Source: a virus. From it: a stretch of DNA of 60,962 nucleotides. The notes under the pieces are model-generated. The model had not been told where the DNA came from. It searched no databases and was given only the letters and a program-made list of their open reading frames with translations. The stretch covers positions 1-60,962 of IMG/VR virus record IMGVR_UViG_3300023184_000132. The stretch is one strand, 5' to 3'. Shown here piece by piece: positions 44,581-52,535 of this stretch. The position numbers were made by a program, and so were the translations under genes. Each line of letters opens with the position of its first letter. Within the stretch, counting starts at the first letter, position 1.

Positions 44581-47409
44581 ATGGCGCAAGATTTTAACAC
44601 AGGACCCAATGCTACCCCTGGCGGTGCACCAGAAAATGCTCGCGTCAATGATGCTGCAATGAATGCAGAATTAAAGCAGGCTCAAATTCTTCAGAACAAT
44701 ACCATTAAGGGATTGACTGATACAATTGATAAATTAACAAAACAATACGAAGAATTAACACAGTCTGGCAAAGAACTGTCACAGGATGAAGCAAATGTAA
44801 GCAAACAGCTTCAAGACAAAATACAAGATCTTTCTGATGTGTTAAAAAACATGAAAGCAGGAATAGCAAGAGGTGAACAACCTGCATCCCTTTCAAGTAT
44901 TGGTCAGAAAGAAAGAATCCAAACTTTTGATAGACTGACCTCTGTTATAAAAGATTTTCAAAAATCTAATGCAGAGTTTATGAAATCTTCTAGTGGAGAT
45001 GCGTTGGATTTTGACACTTGGTTTGCTAGTTATACTGCACAAAAGCAATATGATATAGAGTCTCTTGAATCTTCCGAAGACAATAATTTGTTGTTAGAAG
45101 ATATTAAAAAGATTCTTAAATCTCAATCTTCTGAGCTTGCAAATCTTACTGACGAAGAATTAACAGATGTTGCTAAAAAGAGTTTAAAGTTATCAGTAGA
45201 CGAGAAAAAAAGAGATTTAGAATTTTACGAACAAAACAGAGATATTATAAAATTAAATAGAATTGCAAACGAAAACGAGCAAGATGGTGTGAAAAAGATA
45301 ATTTCTTCCGCCAAATTTGACCCAACCAAACCTATATTAGAATACGGATTTAAGAGTATCAACAAGGATATGGATACTCTTATTAAAAACACAAAGCACC
45401 GAACTTTATTACAAATTGTTGCTGATTTGTTGGGGCCGTTAGGTCATATTATAGTGTTTATGATTAAGGTATTGTTTATTCCTCTTGCTGTAATTCTTGG
45501 TCTGCTTGTTGGTGTTGTACAAGCGCAGTTTCTCAAGTTAAGAGAAGTAGGAAGAATGTTTTCTGGTGAGTTTTTTGTAAACATTTACAAAAATTTAAAA
45601 CTGGTATTTGGCAGCGGAGGCCCAATACATAAACTTGGAAATGCTTTTGTCTGGTTCAATATGAAATTTATGGGATTGTCTAGTGTTTTTAATAGAATAC
45701 AAGCAGCTATGGGTAGGTTTATATTGGCAGTAATCATTGGAGAAAGGGGCTTTGCTGGTTTTATAGGTAGACTAATCAATACAATAGGTCCTTCTATAGT
45801 AAGAGGGTTTGCTAAGGTTACAGGTTTATTTGGACGCGCTTTGGGCAGTCCTCTCAGAAGAGTTGGAGATTTGCTTTATACAATTGGAGTCCTCTTTCGG
45901 GGAGCAATAAGTAAAATTGGATCTGCTGTGAGATTTATATTGCCTTATTTTAAGACGATTGGAAATAAATTCACTGCTGCAGCAGCATTTTTATTGAAAC
46001 CCTTTACTATGTTAAATTCTTTCTTAAACACAAGAACAGGAAAGCTGTTTTCGGTTGCAGATAGATTTTTAGGTGGAATTTTTTCTACTTTTAATGCTTT
46101 TCGCAAAATTGGTCTTGTGGTTGGTGGGATTCTTGGGCCGTTTGCCGGGGTTTTAAATATTTTTAAATCTCTTCCTGATTTCTTTCACAGAATATTTCAC
46201 GGAACTTTTAGAGAAGCAGTAAAAGCAATTATGGGAATGATTGTGTTTATACTCACTCAATTTTTCTCTTCGCTGCTTGGGCCTATTGGTGGAGTAATAG
46301 CACTCACTATGTTTAATTTTGAAAAAATCATGAAATGGTTTGATCCTATATTTGATTTTTTGCTTGATATTGCAATGTGGCTTGGTGGCACACTAATGAT
46401 GATATGGGAATATGCGGTTAAACCTTTAATAGGAGCAGTTGCCGAATTCTTGTCTGCATTTCTTGACATAGTATTTGCTATAGCCAAACCTGTAATTCGT
46501 TACCTGCGGTTTATTTGGGATATTATTATTAAACCTTTGCTTGTTCTTGCTGGTATTGTTTTAGTGGGTTTATTTTATGTGGTAAAAAAGGCATTTCAAG
46601 GATTGTCTTGGTTGTTTACAATGGTAATTTTACCAGCAGTAGAAATGATTTCATATGTTATTGAAAGTGTATTCAATAAAGTGGAAGACACACTTTTAAC
46701 TGTTTTAAATTATTTGGTTGATTGGATTAATAAAGCAGCTAGTTGGTTTGGTATGAGTAAAATTGAACACTTTGGTGGTAGCACCGCAGATAAAGCAAAG
46801 GCAAAAGAAAAAGAAGCAGCAGAAAAATTAGCAATTCAAGAACGAGAAAAGCAAGAATTAGAAAAGAAAAATCAAAAAGATATGCAGGCTGCAGTGAAAT
46901 CTGGTGTAATTTCTGGTATGGAAAAAGCACAAGAGGTTGTAAGAGATCTTTACGACATGACTAAAACAGAAGCATCAGGAATGCTAAATCTAATAACCGA
47001 TGCACTTTCCTCTAATGGTGCAGGTATGCTAGACGGCAAAAAGATAGGAAATCTTGTAGCAGCTGCGGAAAACGGATTGAAGAGTGGATTTGCGGCCGCA
47101 AAAGGAATTGATATTTCCTCAAAATTAAATAGCGTAAAATCTATAGGTAATGATTTTGTTTCTATGCTTTCCGCACCCAAAGCAGAAACAATGCAATACG
47201 CAAACACCAATAATGGTTCTGTAGAATATTTTGATAAGCAAACAGGATTCACCCCACAACTCGCCGGAAATACTATTGTAAACAACAATAATAATGTTGT
47301 AAACAGTAGCAATTCCGGCGGTGGGTCTAATCTGTTACCGATAATTTCATCGGGTCACACTGATCCTACCAAAGTATCGTTGCAAATTGGTCTAAGACCA
47401 CCAGGATAA
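44581..47409 (+). CDS. Tail tape measure protein
   Basis: A 942-aa protein that sets tail length, in the position after gp26 and gp51 where T4 has gp29. Residues 25-130 are coiled coil (MNAELKQAQILQN, YEELTQSGKELSQ). Several hydrophobic segments suit membrane passage during injection: near 290-320 (VLFIPLAVILGLLVGVV), 500-600 and 600-700 (LAGIVLVGLFYVV). Residues about 720-800 are a charged Ala/Lys/Glu helix. The C-terminus is Asn-rich (NNNNVVNSSNSGGG). T4 gp29 is 590 aa. No clear Shine-Dalgarno site precedes ATG 44581. The stop abuts that of the convergent gp32 gene. Confidence 0.85.
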   Translation: MAQDFNTGPNATPGGAPENARVNDAAMNAELKQAQILQNNTIKGLTDTIDKLTKQYEELTQSGKELSQDEANVSKQLQDKIQDLSDVLKNMKAGIARGEQPASLSSIGQKERIQTFDRLTSVIKDFQKSNAEFMKSSSGDALDFDTWFASYTAQKQYDIESLESSEDNNLLLEDIKKILKSQSSELANLTDEELTDVAKKSLKLSVDEKKRDLEFYEQNRDIIKLNRIANENEQDGVKKIISSAKFDPTKPILEYGFKSINKDMDTLIKNTKHRTLLQIVADLLGPLGHIIVFMIKVLFIPLAVILGLLVGVVQAQFLKLREVGRMFSGEFFVNIYKNLKLVFGSGGPIHKLGNAFVWFNMKFMGLSSVFNRIQAAMGRFILAVIIGERGFAGFIGRLINTIGPSIVRGFAKVTGLFGRALGSPLRRVGDLLYTIGVLFRGAISKIGSAVRFILPYFKTIGNKFTAAAAFLLKPFTMLNSFLNTRTGKLFSVADRFLGGIFSTFNAFRKIGLVVGGILGPFAGVLNIFKSLPDFFHRIFHGTFREAVKAIMGMIVFILTQFFSSLLGPIGGVIALTMFNFEKIMKWFDPIFDFLLDIAMWLGGTLMMIWEYAVKPLIGAVAEFLSAFLDIVFAIAKPVIRYLRFIWDIIIKPLLVLAGIVLVGLFYVVKKAFQGLSWLFTMVILPAVEMISYVIESVFNKVEDTLLTVLNYLVDWINKAASWFGMSKIEHFGGSTADKAKAKEKEAAEKLAIQEREKQELEKKNQKDMQAAVKSGVISGMEKAQEVVRDLYDMTKTEASGMLNLITDALSSNGAGMLDGKKIGNLVAAAENGLKSGFAAAKGIDISSKLNSVKSIGNDFVSMLSAPKAETMQYANTNNGSVEYFDKQTGFTPQLAGNTIVNNNNNVVNSSNSGGGSNLLPIISSGHTDPTKVSLQIGLRPPG

Positions 47410-48321
47410 TTAATCCTCTTCTGCCAACTTTCGGAAGTACGAAAGTGTGTCGTCTTCACTACTCGTGTCTTCTTGTGCGACAGGTTTCTTAGAAGGAACA
47501 ACTGCTGCTTCCTTCTTGCGAAACTTCTCACTCAGACTCTCACGGACAGGTTCTGCGTCTTCTGCTCGTTTTGCAGATTTGCTTTCAGTAGTCAGAACGG
47601 TATGATACCGATCCTTTAACTCATCGTAAGACTTGAACTTATCCTTGCCAACAAGTTCTTGCAACTTGTATTGTGACTTCCAAACCTTCTCAAGCAAGTC
47701 GTCCTTGCCATCAAGCAGAGAACTAGGAGAATCAAACTCACTTTTGTCATAGTTTGCAAACCCTGCAACCGTTTGAATCTTCATCTTGAAATTTTGACCC
47801 TTCCAAAAGTCAAACGGATTTACTGGTTCTTCGCCAGGAAACTTTGGTTGCATACTATCACTAATCTTATCAAAAATCTTCTTGCCGTAACGAAACAAGA
47901 ATACCTTGCCTTCATTCTCACGATTAGCAGGATCACTGATAACCATAATATTGCTGATGTAAGACAGTTTTCGTTTGCGTTGTCGTGCAATTTCCTTGTC
48001 GGATTCTACACCACTATTCCACAACTCATTGTTTGCTTCACACACAGGACACTTCAAACCAAGAGTAGTTGGGCAGTTTTCAATATACCATCCACCCTTG
48101 CTTTGAAATCCGTGATTAAACATACGAACCCACGGAACATCTTCGCCTTCTGTTGCTGGCAGAAAACGCAAGATAGCAAATCCATTGCCGTCCTTGCCTC
48201 GTTCTGGTGCCCAAACGCGTTCATCCTTGTAGGACTTTGTTTCGTTAATCTTCTCCAATTCCTTGCTTAAACTAGAAACGGAATTGTTACTCATCTTCTT
48301 CATATCTGAAAATCCAGCCAT
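47410..48321 (-). CDS. 32: Single-stranded DNA-binding protein gp32
   Basis: A 303-aa protein that coats single-stranded DNA in replication, recombination and repair; T4 gp32 is 301 aa. The zinc site is visible as H70, C83, C91 and C94 (NHGFQSKGGWYIENC then LKCPVC). The N-terminal basic/Ser-rich stretch (SVSSLSKELEKI) is the cooperativity segment and the acidic tail (EDTSSEDDTLSYF) is the protein-interaction domain. AAAGGA precedes ATG 48321. The 63-base leader carries three TAATAC hexamers and a hairpin that may serve autogenous control. Confidence 0.95.
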   Translation of the reverse strand: MAGFSDMKKMSNNSVSSLSKELEKINETKSYKDERVWAPERGKDGNGFAILRFLPATEGEDVPWVRMFNHGFQSKGGWYIENCPTTLGLKCPVCEANNELWNSGVESDKEIARQRKRKLSYISNIMVISDPANRENEGKVFLFRYGKKIFDKISDSMQPKFPGEEPVNPFDFWKGQNFKMKIQTVAGFANYDKSEFDSPSSLLDGKDDLLEKVWKSQYKLQELVGKDKFKSYDELKDRYHTVLTTESKSAKRAEDAEPVRESLSEKFRKKEAAVVPSKKPVAQEDTSSEDDTLSYFRKLAEED

Positions 48322-48384
48322 ATAGTATCCTTTCGTATTACGAGGTATTAAAAGTATTAGTGAACTAAGAGTACAGTATACTCT
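48322..48384 (-). promoter_or_regulatory. gp32 leader with triple TAATAC and a hairpin
   Basis: On the transcribed strand, a 7-bp hairpin (AAGAGTA, loop TACTG, TACTCTT; plus coordinates 48367-48385) overlaps the gp59 stop. It is followed by three copies of TAATAC spaced 9-10 bases (plus-strand GTATTA at 48335, 48345 and 48354), then AAAGGA. T4 gp32 represses its own mRNA by binding a leader structure and an adjacent A/U-rich stretch; this layout is compatible with that scheme. Confidence 0.45.
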
Positions 48385-49002
48385 TTATTTTGTGGAATGC
48401 AAGTCTTTTGTTAAGATTTCTGCAATAATTTTTTTCAGTTCGTCCCGACGAGATTCAAGATGCAAAAAGGGAGCGTATCTTAAAATGGGAATGCCTATTT
48501 CTTCCCAAATAGGATCTCCTGCCGTATTCCAACTTTTTGTAAACTGAAGAATATCGTCTAAAACCACAAAAGTTTCAGGACTTATTCTTTTCTCCATTAG
48601 ATATTTAAAAATAGGAGCATACGATCCGTCTACAGGAGTAAACATATTATTAAATTTATCAGGAGTTTCTTTACACAGTGTCCACAACTGATTAATTTCA
48701 GTCTTGATATGGTACTGAAGACTTTGGACGCGTCGGGTTCTAGTAGTGTGTGCCTCGGTTGCTTCTTCAGACAGCATATCACCAATCCATTTTTTATTTA
48801 CTAAAAACTGAGACAGTAAAAATTCCACTAATTCGTCACCTGAATACTTTTTTGATAACTTTTCAAAAAAGTACCGATCTTTTCTTCGTTCAAAAGTTTC
48901 AGGTAAAACTTTAACTTTGCCGAAACGGTGAAAATCAAACCCATTGTTTCTGAAATGAGCCTTCAGGGTAAGAAATGTTTGGTATACCTCAAAAGGTCTC
49001 AT
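48385..49002 (-). CDS. 59: Helicase loader gp59
   Basis: A 205-aa protein that loads the gp41 replicative helicase on gp32-covered forks; T4 gp59 is 217 aa. The opening MRPFEVYQTFLTLKAHFRN, then FERRKDRYFFEKLSKKY is diagnostic. The remainder is helical as expected (LSQFLVNKKWIGD). It overlaps the gp33 stop as TAATG and lies upstream of gp32, the same replication neighbourhood as in T4 (33-59-32). Confidence 0.95.
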   Translation of the reverse strand: MRPFEVYQTFLTLKAHFRNNGFDFHRFGKVKVLPETFERRKDRYFFEKLSKKYSGDELVEFLLSQFLVNKKWIGDMLSEEATEAHTTRTRRVQSLQYHIKTEINQLWTLCKETPDKFNNMFTPVDGSYAPIFKYLMEKRISPETFVVLDDILQFTKSWNTAGDPIWEEIGIPILRYAPFLHLESRRDELKKIIAEILTKDLHSTK

Positions 49003-49226
49003 TAGAAAAGTTTAGAACCTTTTTTCAAGATGTTTGCTCGTTGACCTTCTACTTTGATTCGTTCCTTTAGAGGTTTTGTTAGTAGTTTTGCTGCTGCTTC
49101 TGGCTCAATGCCGTGACGCTCACACAGATCAATAATGACTTCCATGTAAGTAGTGTCTTTTCTTGCAGTATACAATTCTTCTACTTGACGACAAAAATCT
49201 GCTTGCAAACTTAGTATTGATCCCAT
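49002..49226 (-). CDS. 33: Late transcription coactivator gp33
   Basis: A 74-aa protein that, in T4, links RNA polymerase to the sliding clamp for late transcription. The pattern MEVIIDLCERHGIEPEAAAK, then LKERIKVEGQRANIL matches gp33 of T4-like phages. T4 gp33 is 112 aa; aquatic relatives are shorter. I place the start at ATG 49226, one base after the previous stop, rather than at GTG 49250 inside that gene. Its presence fits the late promoter cores seen elsewhere. Confidence 0.88.
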   Translation of the reverse strand: MGSILSLQADFCRQVEELYTARKDTTYMEVIIDLCERHGIEPEAAAKLLTKPLKERIKVEGQRANILKKGSKLF

Positions 49227-49227
49227 T

Positions 49228-49434
49228 TTATTCTTCTTCTCTTGGTACACTTACTACATTTTTGCCACGAAGAATACCGTTAGAAAATTCCTCATCGTTA
49301 AGCACAAGAGTGTATTCTTGTTGCTGTATCATTATACGAATAACATGCTTTCCTGCACCAATTCTTTCTAAAACCGTTTGTTCAGATTCTGGTACAACTT
49401 CTTCTTTTTTAAATAGTCTGCTCAACCATTGCAT
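49228..49434 (-). CDS. Small unknown protein upstream of gp33
   Basis: A 68-aa protein. ATG at 49434 (MQWLSRLFKKEE) has GGAG upstream and overlaps the nuclease gene end by 26 bases. It has an amphipathic N-terminus and a beta-rich middle (KHVIRIMIQQQEYTLVL). It could be a sliding-clamp or polymerase-binding peptide given its neighbours, but nothing in the sequence proves this. Not recognised. Confidence 0.55.
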   Translation of the reverse strand: MQWLSRLFKKEEVVPESEQTVLERIGAGKHVIRIMIQQQEYTLVLNDEEFSNGILRGKNVVSVPREEE

Positions 49435-50083
49435 TGATCTTCTCCTGTAGTTCTTTGAAATTATTATGCGACCAATAATTCTTGATAGAGTCACCTAGTT
49501 TTGTCTTATAGTCATCAGGATTCTTTTTGAATTCCTGAGTCGTACCGTCCTCTGCAGAAATCAGAATAACAACCTGTGGAACACGAACTCCTGTGCTTTC
49601 CAACCACATATACGAGTATGCAGCGGTTTGCTCAAAGTAGTTGGTAATCCAATCTGTTTTTCTGAAAGATTTTGCTGACTTAAAGTCGATTACAGAGAGA
49701 ACTCCCTCGTACTCTCCAATACAATCAAAACGACCTGCCATACGCAAACTGTCAGAACACAGTTGAGTTTCCTGTGCAATCACCTTGTTAATCTTGCTGA
49801 TGTTAGGAATCATCTGCTCAAACAAGGTCTGCGTTCTTGTGCAGGAACTTGTTGTGGGTTTGCCGTCAATATGATTCTCAATAAGTGTGTGCATATCTGT
49901 ACCTCTACGCATTGCGTCCTGACTAGATTTCATGTTTGCAGGGTCTGCACGCCATTTTGCCCAAAATTCTTTCTTTGCGAATCCTGTAATAGTGGTAACC
50001 GATGGATACCAATGACCGTTTGTTGGAGACTGGTAAAATCTGCCCATACCGTCTAGTTCTGCTGTTTTTAGTTTACTGTTCAT
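49409..50083 (-). CDS. PD-(D/E)XK nuclease (RecB/Cas4/MGME1-like)
   Basis: A 224-aa predicted DNA exonuclease. Motifs in order: HWYPSVTTITG opening; RRGTDMHTLIENHI (motif I-like His); AGRFDCIGEYEGVLSVIDFK containing the catalytic GRxD and D-x-K residues; and FEQTAAYSYMW, the QxxxY motif. This order is characteristic of the RecB-like nuclease clade. It may degrade host DNA or process recombination ends next to gp32 and gp59. T4-like aquatic phages often have such a gene here. Confidence 0.85.
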   Translation of the reverse strand: MNSKLKTAELDGMGRFYQSPTNGHWYPSVTTITGFAKKEFWAKWRADPANMKSSQDAMRRGTDMHTLIENHIDGKPTTSSCTRTQTLFEQMIPNISKINKVIAQETQLCSDSLRMAGRFDCIGEYEGVLSVIDFKSAKSFRKTDWITNYFEQTAAYSYMWLESTGVRVPQVVILISAEDGTTQEFKKNPDDYKTKLGDSIKNYWSHNNFKELQEKINAMVEQTI

Positions 50084-50084
50084 T

Positions 50085-50336
50085 TTAATAGTCTCTCATT
50101 GTATTTCTAGGGTGTGCCTTTTTAATTTTAGATATAACATCTTTAAATCCATGATCTGGTCGTGTGATACCTAAACGAACAGCATCAATAATTTGAATAC
50201 TAGCATCCGATTTAACAACTTTTTTCTTACCACATTTGGGACACGGTTTCTTTGTTGGCTGATTTCGTTTTGCAATAGTATAGATATCATCCCAAAGATG
50301 TTTACACGCACTACATTGATATTCGTATAATGGCAT
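50085..50336 (-). CDS. FmdB-type zinc ribbon protein
   Basis: An 83-aa protein. MPLYEYQCSACKHLWDDIY, then KKPCPKCGKKKVV gives the four cysteines (CSAC and CPKC) of an FmdB-type zinc ribbon, a family often described as regulatory. The remaining half (IDAVRLGITRPDHGFKDVIS) is specific to phages. A role in transcription or replication is inferred from neighbours (gp33, gp59 and the nuclease). Confidence 0.82.
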   Translation of the reverse strand: MPLYEYQCSACKHLWDDIYTIAKRNQPTKKPCPKCGKKKVVKSDASIQIIDAVRLGITRPDHGFKDVISKIKKAHPRNTMRDY

Positions 50337-50341
50337 GTGGA

Positions 50342-50569
50342 TTAACGAGGTCTTGGGTTGCTGACCGCAGTCGGTTCTACATCTTTAGACTTGAACCAAC
50401 GCTGTATGTATGGATGGGTGTCTTCAATGTTCTCGGCATCGTGAATAGACACCAAATACTGAGGGCCGTAGTGTCTGTCCCACTCCACTCGAATTACCAT
50501 TCCCACCTTTTTAACACTACGAACCCATACCTTGGAACCTGGAGTTAGGTTTACTTTTGCTTCGTTCAT
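50342..50569 (-). CDS. Small beta-barrel protein of unknown function, first gene of the replication operon
   Basis: A 75-aa protein. The N-terminal half (PGSKVWVRSVKKVGMVIRVEW, a run of strands and turns) looks like an SH3/KOW-type barrel. The C-terminal half includes YLVSIHDAENIED. It is the first gene after the minus-strand sigma70-type promoter near 50642-50669. The leader has a purine-rich AGGAAG Shine-Dalgarno site and an imperfect hairpin. Not recognised as a named family. Confidence 0.6.
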   Translation of the reverse strand: MNEAKVNLTPGSKVWVRSVKKVGMVIRVEWDRHYGPQYLVSIHDAENIEDTHPYIQRWFKSKDVEPTAVSNPRPR

Positions 50570-50592
50570 TGTTCTTCCTAAAAATTAAAATA

Positions 50593-50625
50593 CAAGTAGT
50601 GGCTAGCAACATGCTGTCCGACTTG
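50593..50625 (-). promoter_or_regulatory. Imperfect hairpin in the minus-strand leader
   Basis: CAAGT pairs with ACTTG (50593-50597 with 50621-50625), enclosing AGCA/TGCT (50605-50608 with 50612-50615) around an ACA loop. It lies in the leader of the minus-strand replication operon. It could be a regulator site or an RNA element; strength is modest. Confidence 0.35.
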
Positions 50626-50641
50626 CTTGTGATATATACAC

Positions 50642-50669
50642 ACTATAACCAACAAATGTATTTTGTCAA
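50642..50669 (-). promoter_or_regulatory. Sigma70-type promoter for the minus-strand replication operon
   Basis: On the minus strand, TTGACA (plus 50664-50669), a 16-base spacer, then TATAGT (plus 50642-50647). The predicted start near 50635 gives a leader of about 66 bases before ATG 50569. Confidence 0.6.
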
Positions 50670-50679
50670 GTGTTGACAA
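50663..50679. repeat. Palindrome joining two divergent -35 boxes
   Basis: TTGTCAA-GTG-TTGACAA is a perfect 7-bp inverted repeat. Each arm contains the -35 hexamer of one of two divergent promoters, so a dimeric repressor bound here could silence both operons. This is the only region near 50.6 kb with no gene (50570-50706). Confidence 0.6.
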
Positions 50680-50700
50680 TAAATTTTATTGTGTTATTAT
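50673..50700 (+). promoter_or_regulatory. Sigma70-type promoter for the plus-strand operon
   Basis: TTGACA (50673-50678), a 16-base spacer, and TATTAT (50695-50700). The predicted start coincides with ATG 50707, so the mRNA could be leaderless; no Shine-Dalgarno site precedes that ATG. Confidence 0.65.
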
Positions 50701-50706
50701 CCCACC

Positions 50707-51846
50707 ATGTCTAAAAATAAAAAAGCGTACTATTCAGGATCAGGCGACGAACCCACTTGGGATCATTTGACAACACTCTTGTCAGAAGACCCTAAAGTGT
50801 CCCTGCACTATATTAAAGCAAACAATTGGTATCACCATCAGTCCGACGAAGCAGACCATAAAAAGTGGGTTGTGGAGTGGATGGTTAAGAACAAGTATCC
50901 AACTGCAAATATAAATTCTGTTAAAAAGTTGGGAGATGTTAAAATACGACCTGATGCAGTGGACGGATTGCCTCTAGGTATGTCTGTGGGTCATGTAGCA
51001 AGAATGATTAACTTGGGTGCGCCTCTTGTTCCTGCACAGGTTGCAAATTTGAAAAAATGTGTTGCGTACCTTGTTACCAAAGGCAAAACCGTAAAGCAAC
51101 AAGCAACTGCTGTTCCTAAGGTGGGAGTTCGTGAACATGTAAGAGAACAGGTATGCGAACTTATAGAAAAACTTGAAGTAATGGTGGACTGTATTTTAAG
51201 TGAACAAAAATTTGAATGGAGTCCTGAAGAGTTTATTAAAACTCATCAGATAAAACCAATGCTGTCTACCTTTATTGCAGATTGGTTTACTCGACAACTG
51301 AACGAAGTTAATATCCTGTTAAGTGGAGAAGCAGACGATCAATTAAAGGAAGGGTACTCTATGTTTAAAAAGGGTACAATTAGACGATACCAAGAATGGC
51401 TTCAGTCTGTTGTTACTGCTTTTCGTGGAGTTAAAAAGGTAAAAACCTTTACTGTTCGCAAACCAAAACGCAGAACTTCTCCTATTGATCGTGTAACAAA
51501 AATGAAGTGGAAAAAGTCTGACACGGAACTTGGTATTGAATCTGTACATCCTTCTCGTATTGTTGGAGCAAGCAAAGTCGTATTGTTTGATACAAAGAAA
51601 CGAGATATTGTTTTGTTAGAAGCAGACTCTGCCGATGGATTAGATGTTCAAGGCACTACTATTAAAGGATTTGCGGTAGACAGCAAATCAAAAAAGGTTA
51701 GAAAACCAAAAGTATTCCTACAATCCATCAAGGGGGACATTGGCATTCGTGCGTTTAAAACCGCATTTGATGGGTTAAAGACAGAAGAAAAAACTGCAAT
51801 AGGTAGAACAAATTCAGAAATGGTCATCTTGACTGTGTATAAATAG
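50707..51846 (+). CDS. Conserved T4-like phage protein of unknown function, possibly leaderless
   Basis: A 379-aa protein. I use ATG at 50707 (MSKNKKAYYSGSGDEPTWDHL) rather than TTG 50689, which lies between the -35 and -10 boxes. Residues 1-140 look like a helical nucleic-acid-binding region (KKWVVEWMVKNKYPT). A second helical region spans 145-245 (REHVREQVCELIEKLEVMV), then a very basic stretch (KTFTVRKPKRRTS) and a C-terminal beta domain (KVVLFDTKKRDIVLLE). Similar proteins occur in other aquatic T4-like phages. A role in early DNA metabolism or takeover is suggested by the strong sigma70-type promoter only. Confidence 0.65.
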   Translation: MSKNKKAYYSGSGDEPTWDHLTTLLSEDPKVSLHYIKANNWYHHQSDEADHKKWVVEWMVKNKYPTANINSVKKLGDVKIRPDAVDGLPLGMSVGHVARMINLGAPLVPAQVANLKKCVAYLVTKGKTVKQQATAVPKVGVREHVREQVCELIEKLEVMVDCILSEQKFEWSPEEFIKTHQIKPMLSTFIADWFTRQLNEVNILLSGEADDQLKEGYSMFKKGTIRRYQEWLQSVVTAFRGVKKVKTFTVRKPKRRTSPIDRVTKMKWKKSDTELGIESVHPSRIVGASKVVLFDTKKRDIVLLEADSADGLDVQGTTIKGFAVDSKSKKVRKPKVFLQSIKGDIGIRAFKTAFDGLKTEEKTAIGRTNSEMVILTVYK

Positions 51847-51866
51847 AATTAGTATGCTACATACTA
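51838..51866 (+). promoter_or_regulatory. Late promoter core TATAAATA and adjacent hairpin
   Basis: TATAAATA at 51838-51845 overlaps the stop of the 379-aa gene. At the predicted start lies a perfect 7-bp hairpin, TAGTATG-CTA-CATACTA (51850-51866). A stem at the 5' end of a transcript may stabilise it. The next ATG is 51900, with GGGAG at about ten bases. Confidence 0.55.
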
Positions 51867-51899
51867 TATAATTATGAAACCGCTAACGGGAGCAATACA

Positions 51900-52331
51900 A
51901 TGAAACTTATGGTAGGTGAAATTTTAGATTTAGTTGCTGCAGCAGATACCGAAGATAAAAAAATCAATATTCTTCGTGCAAATTATTCTCCTGCAATGGA
52001 AGATGTGTTGCGATGGGCTCACGATCCCACAATTATTTTTTTCACAGATAAAATTCCTCCGTACACTCCTGATCAAGCCCCTGAAGGGTTGACTATGACA
52101 ACTTTGTATTCTGAGCACAAACGATTTTATATGTTTGCACGAGATGCTCATATTGACGATTCCCGAAAAAATGTATTGCTGATTCAGATGCTAGAAGCAC
52201 TTGGAAACAAAGAAGCATCGGTTTTGGAACAAGTAATCAAGAAAAACTTATTGGTTGTTTCTAAGAATTTGGCAGAAAAAGCATACCCTGGTATGTTCCT
52301 AAAGCCAGTTCGTGTTCCTGTTGGTTCTTAA
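51900..52331 (+). CDS. DUF6433-like conserved phage protein
   Basis: A 143-aa protein. The pattern NILRANYSPAMEDVLRWAHDP, shortened here to its core SPAMEDVLRWAHDP, followed by IPPYTPDQAPEGLTMTTLYSE, then FLIQMLEAL-like sequence (VLLIQMLEALGNKEASVLEQ) matches a family of small T4-like phage proteins (DUF6433) of unknown function. It is preceded by a late promoter core. It is all-helical with a conserved proline-rich central loop. Confidence 0.7.
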   Translation: MKLMVGEILDLVAAADTEDKKINILRANYSPAMEDVLRWAHDPTIIFFTDKIPPYTPDQAPEGLTMTTLYSEHKRFYMFARDAHIDDSRKNVLLIQMLEALGNKEASVLEQVIKKNLLVVSKNLAEKAYPGMFLKPVRVPVGS

Positions 52332-52344
52332 AGGACTGTTTGGG

Positions 52345-52524
52345 ATGAGTAAAAAAGATAATTACTATACTGATTGGGAAGACAAGCATTCCCGAAAAAA
52401 TAAAAAATCAGAAAATAGAAAAAATCGTAAACGAGTTAATTCAAAAGAATTGATGGAACGGTTTACTCGTGATGATTTTCACGACGATTTATACAAAGAA
52501 AACGAAAAATTTCATAATCATTGA
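52345..52524 (+). CDS. Small highly charged unknown protein
   Basis: A 59-aa protein. ATG at 52345 (MSKKDNYYTDWEDKHSRK) has AAGGA at nine bases. It is dominated by Lys, Arg, Asn, Asp and Glu (KNKKSENRKNRKRVNS), so it is probably a disordered nucleic-acid-binding peptide. Short phage proteins of this composition are common beside DUF6433 genes; no function is known. Confidence 0.5.
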   Translation: MSKKDNYYTDWEDKHSRKNKKSENRKNRKRVNSKELMERFTRDDFHDDLYKENEKFHNH

Positions 52525-52535
52525 TTTGTTTCTGA

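Noticed and set aside
48367-48385. Hairpin before gp32 as a Rho-independent terminator
   Set aside because: The stem is A/T-rich and no T tract follows on the transcribed strand.
51850-51875. Middle promoter (MotA-type box with TATAAT) before the DUF6433 gene
   Set aside because: The box matches only TGCT and the spacing to TATAAT is off; the TATAAATA core is the better explanation.
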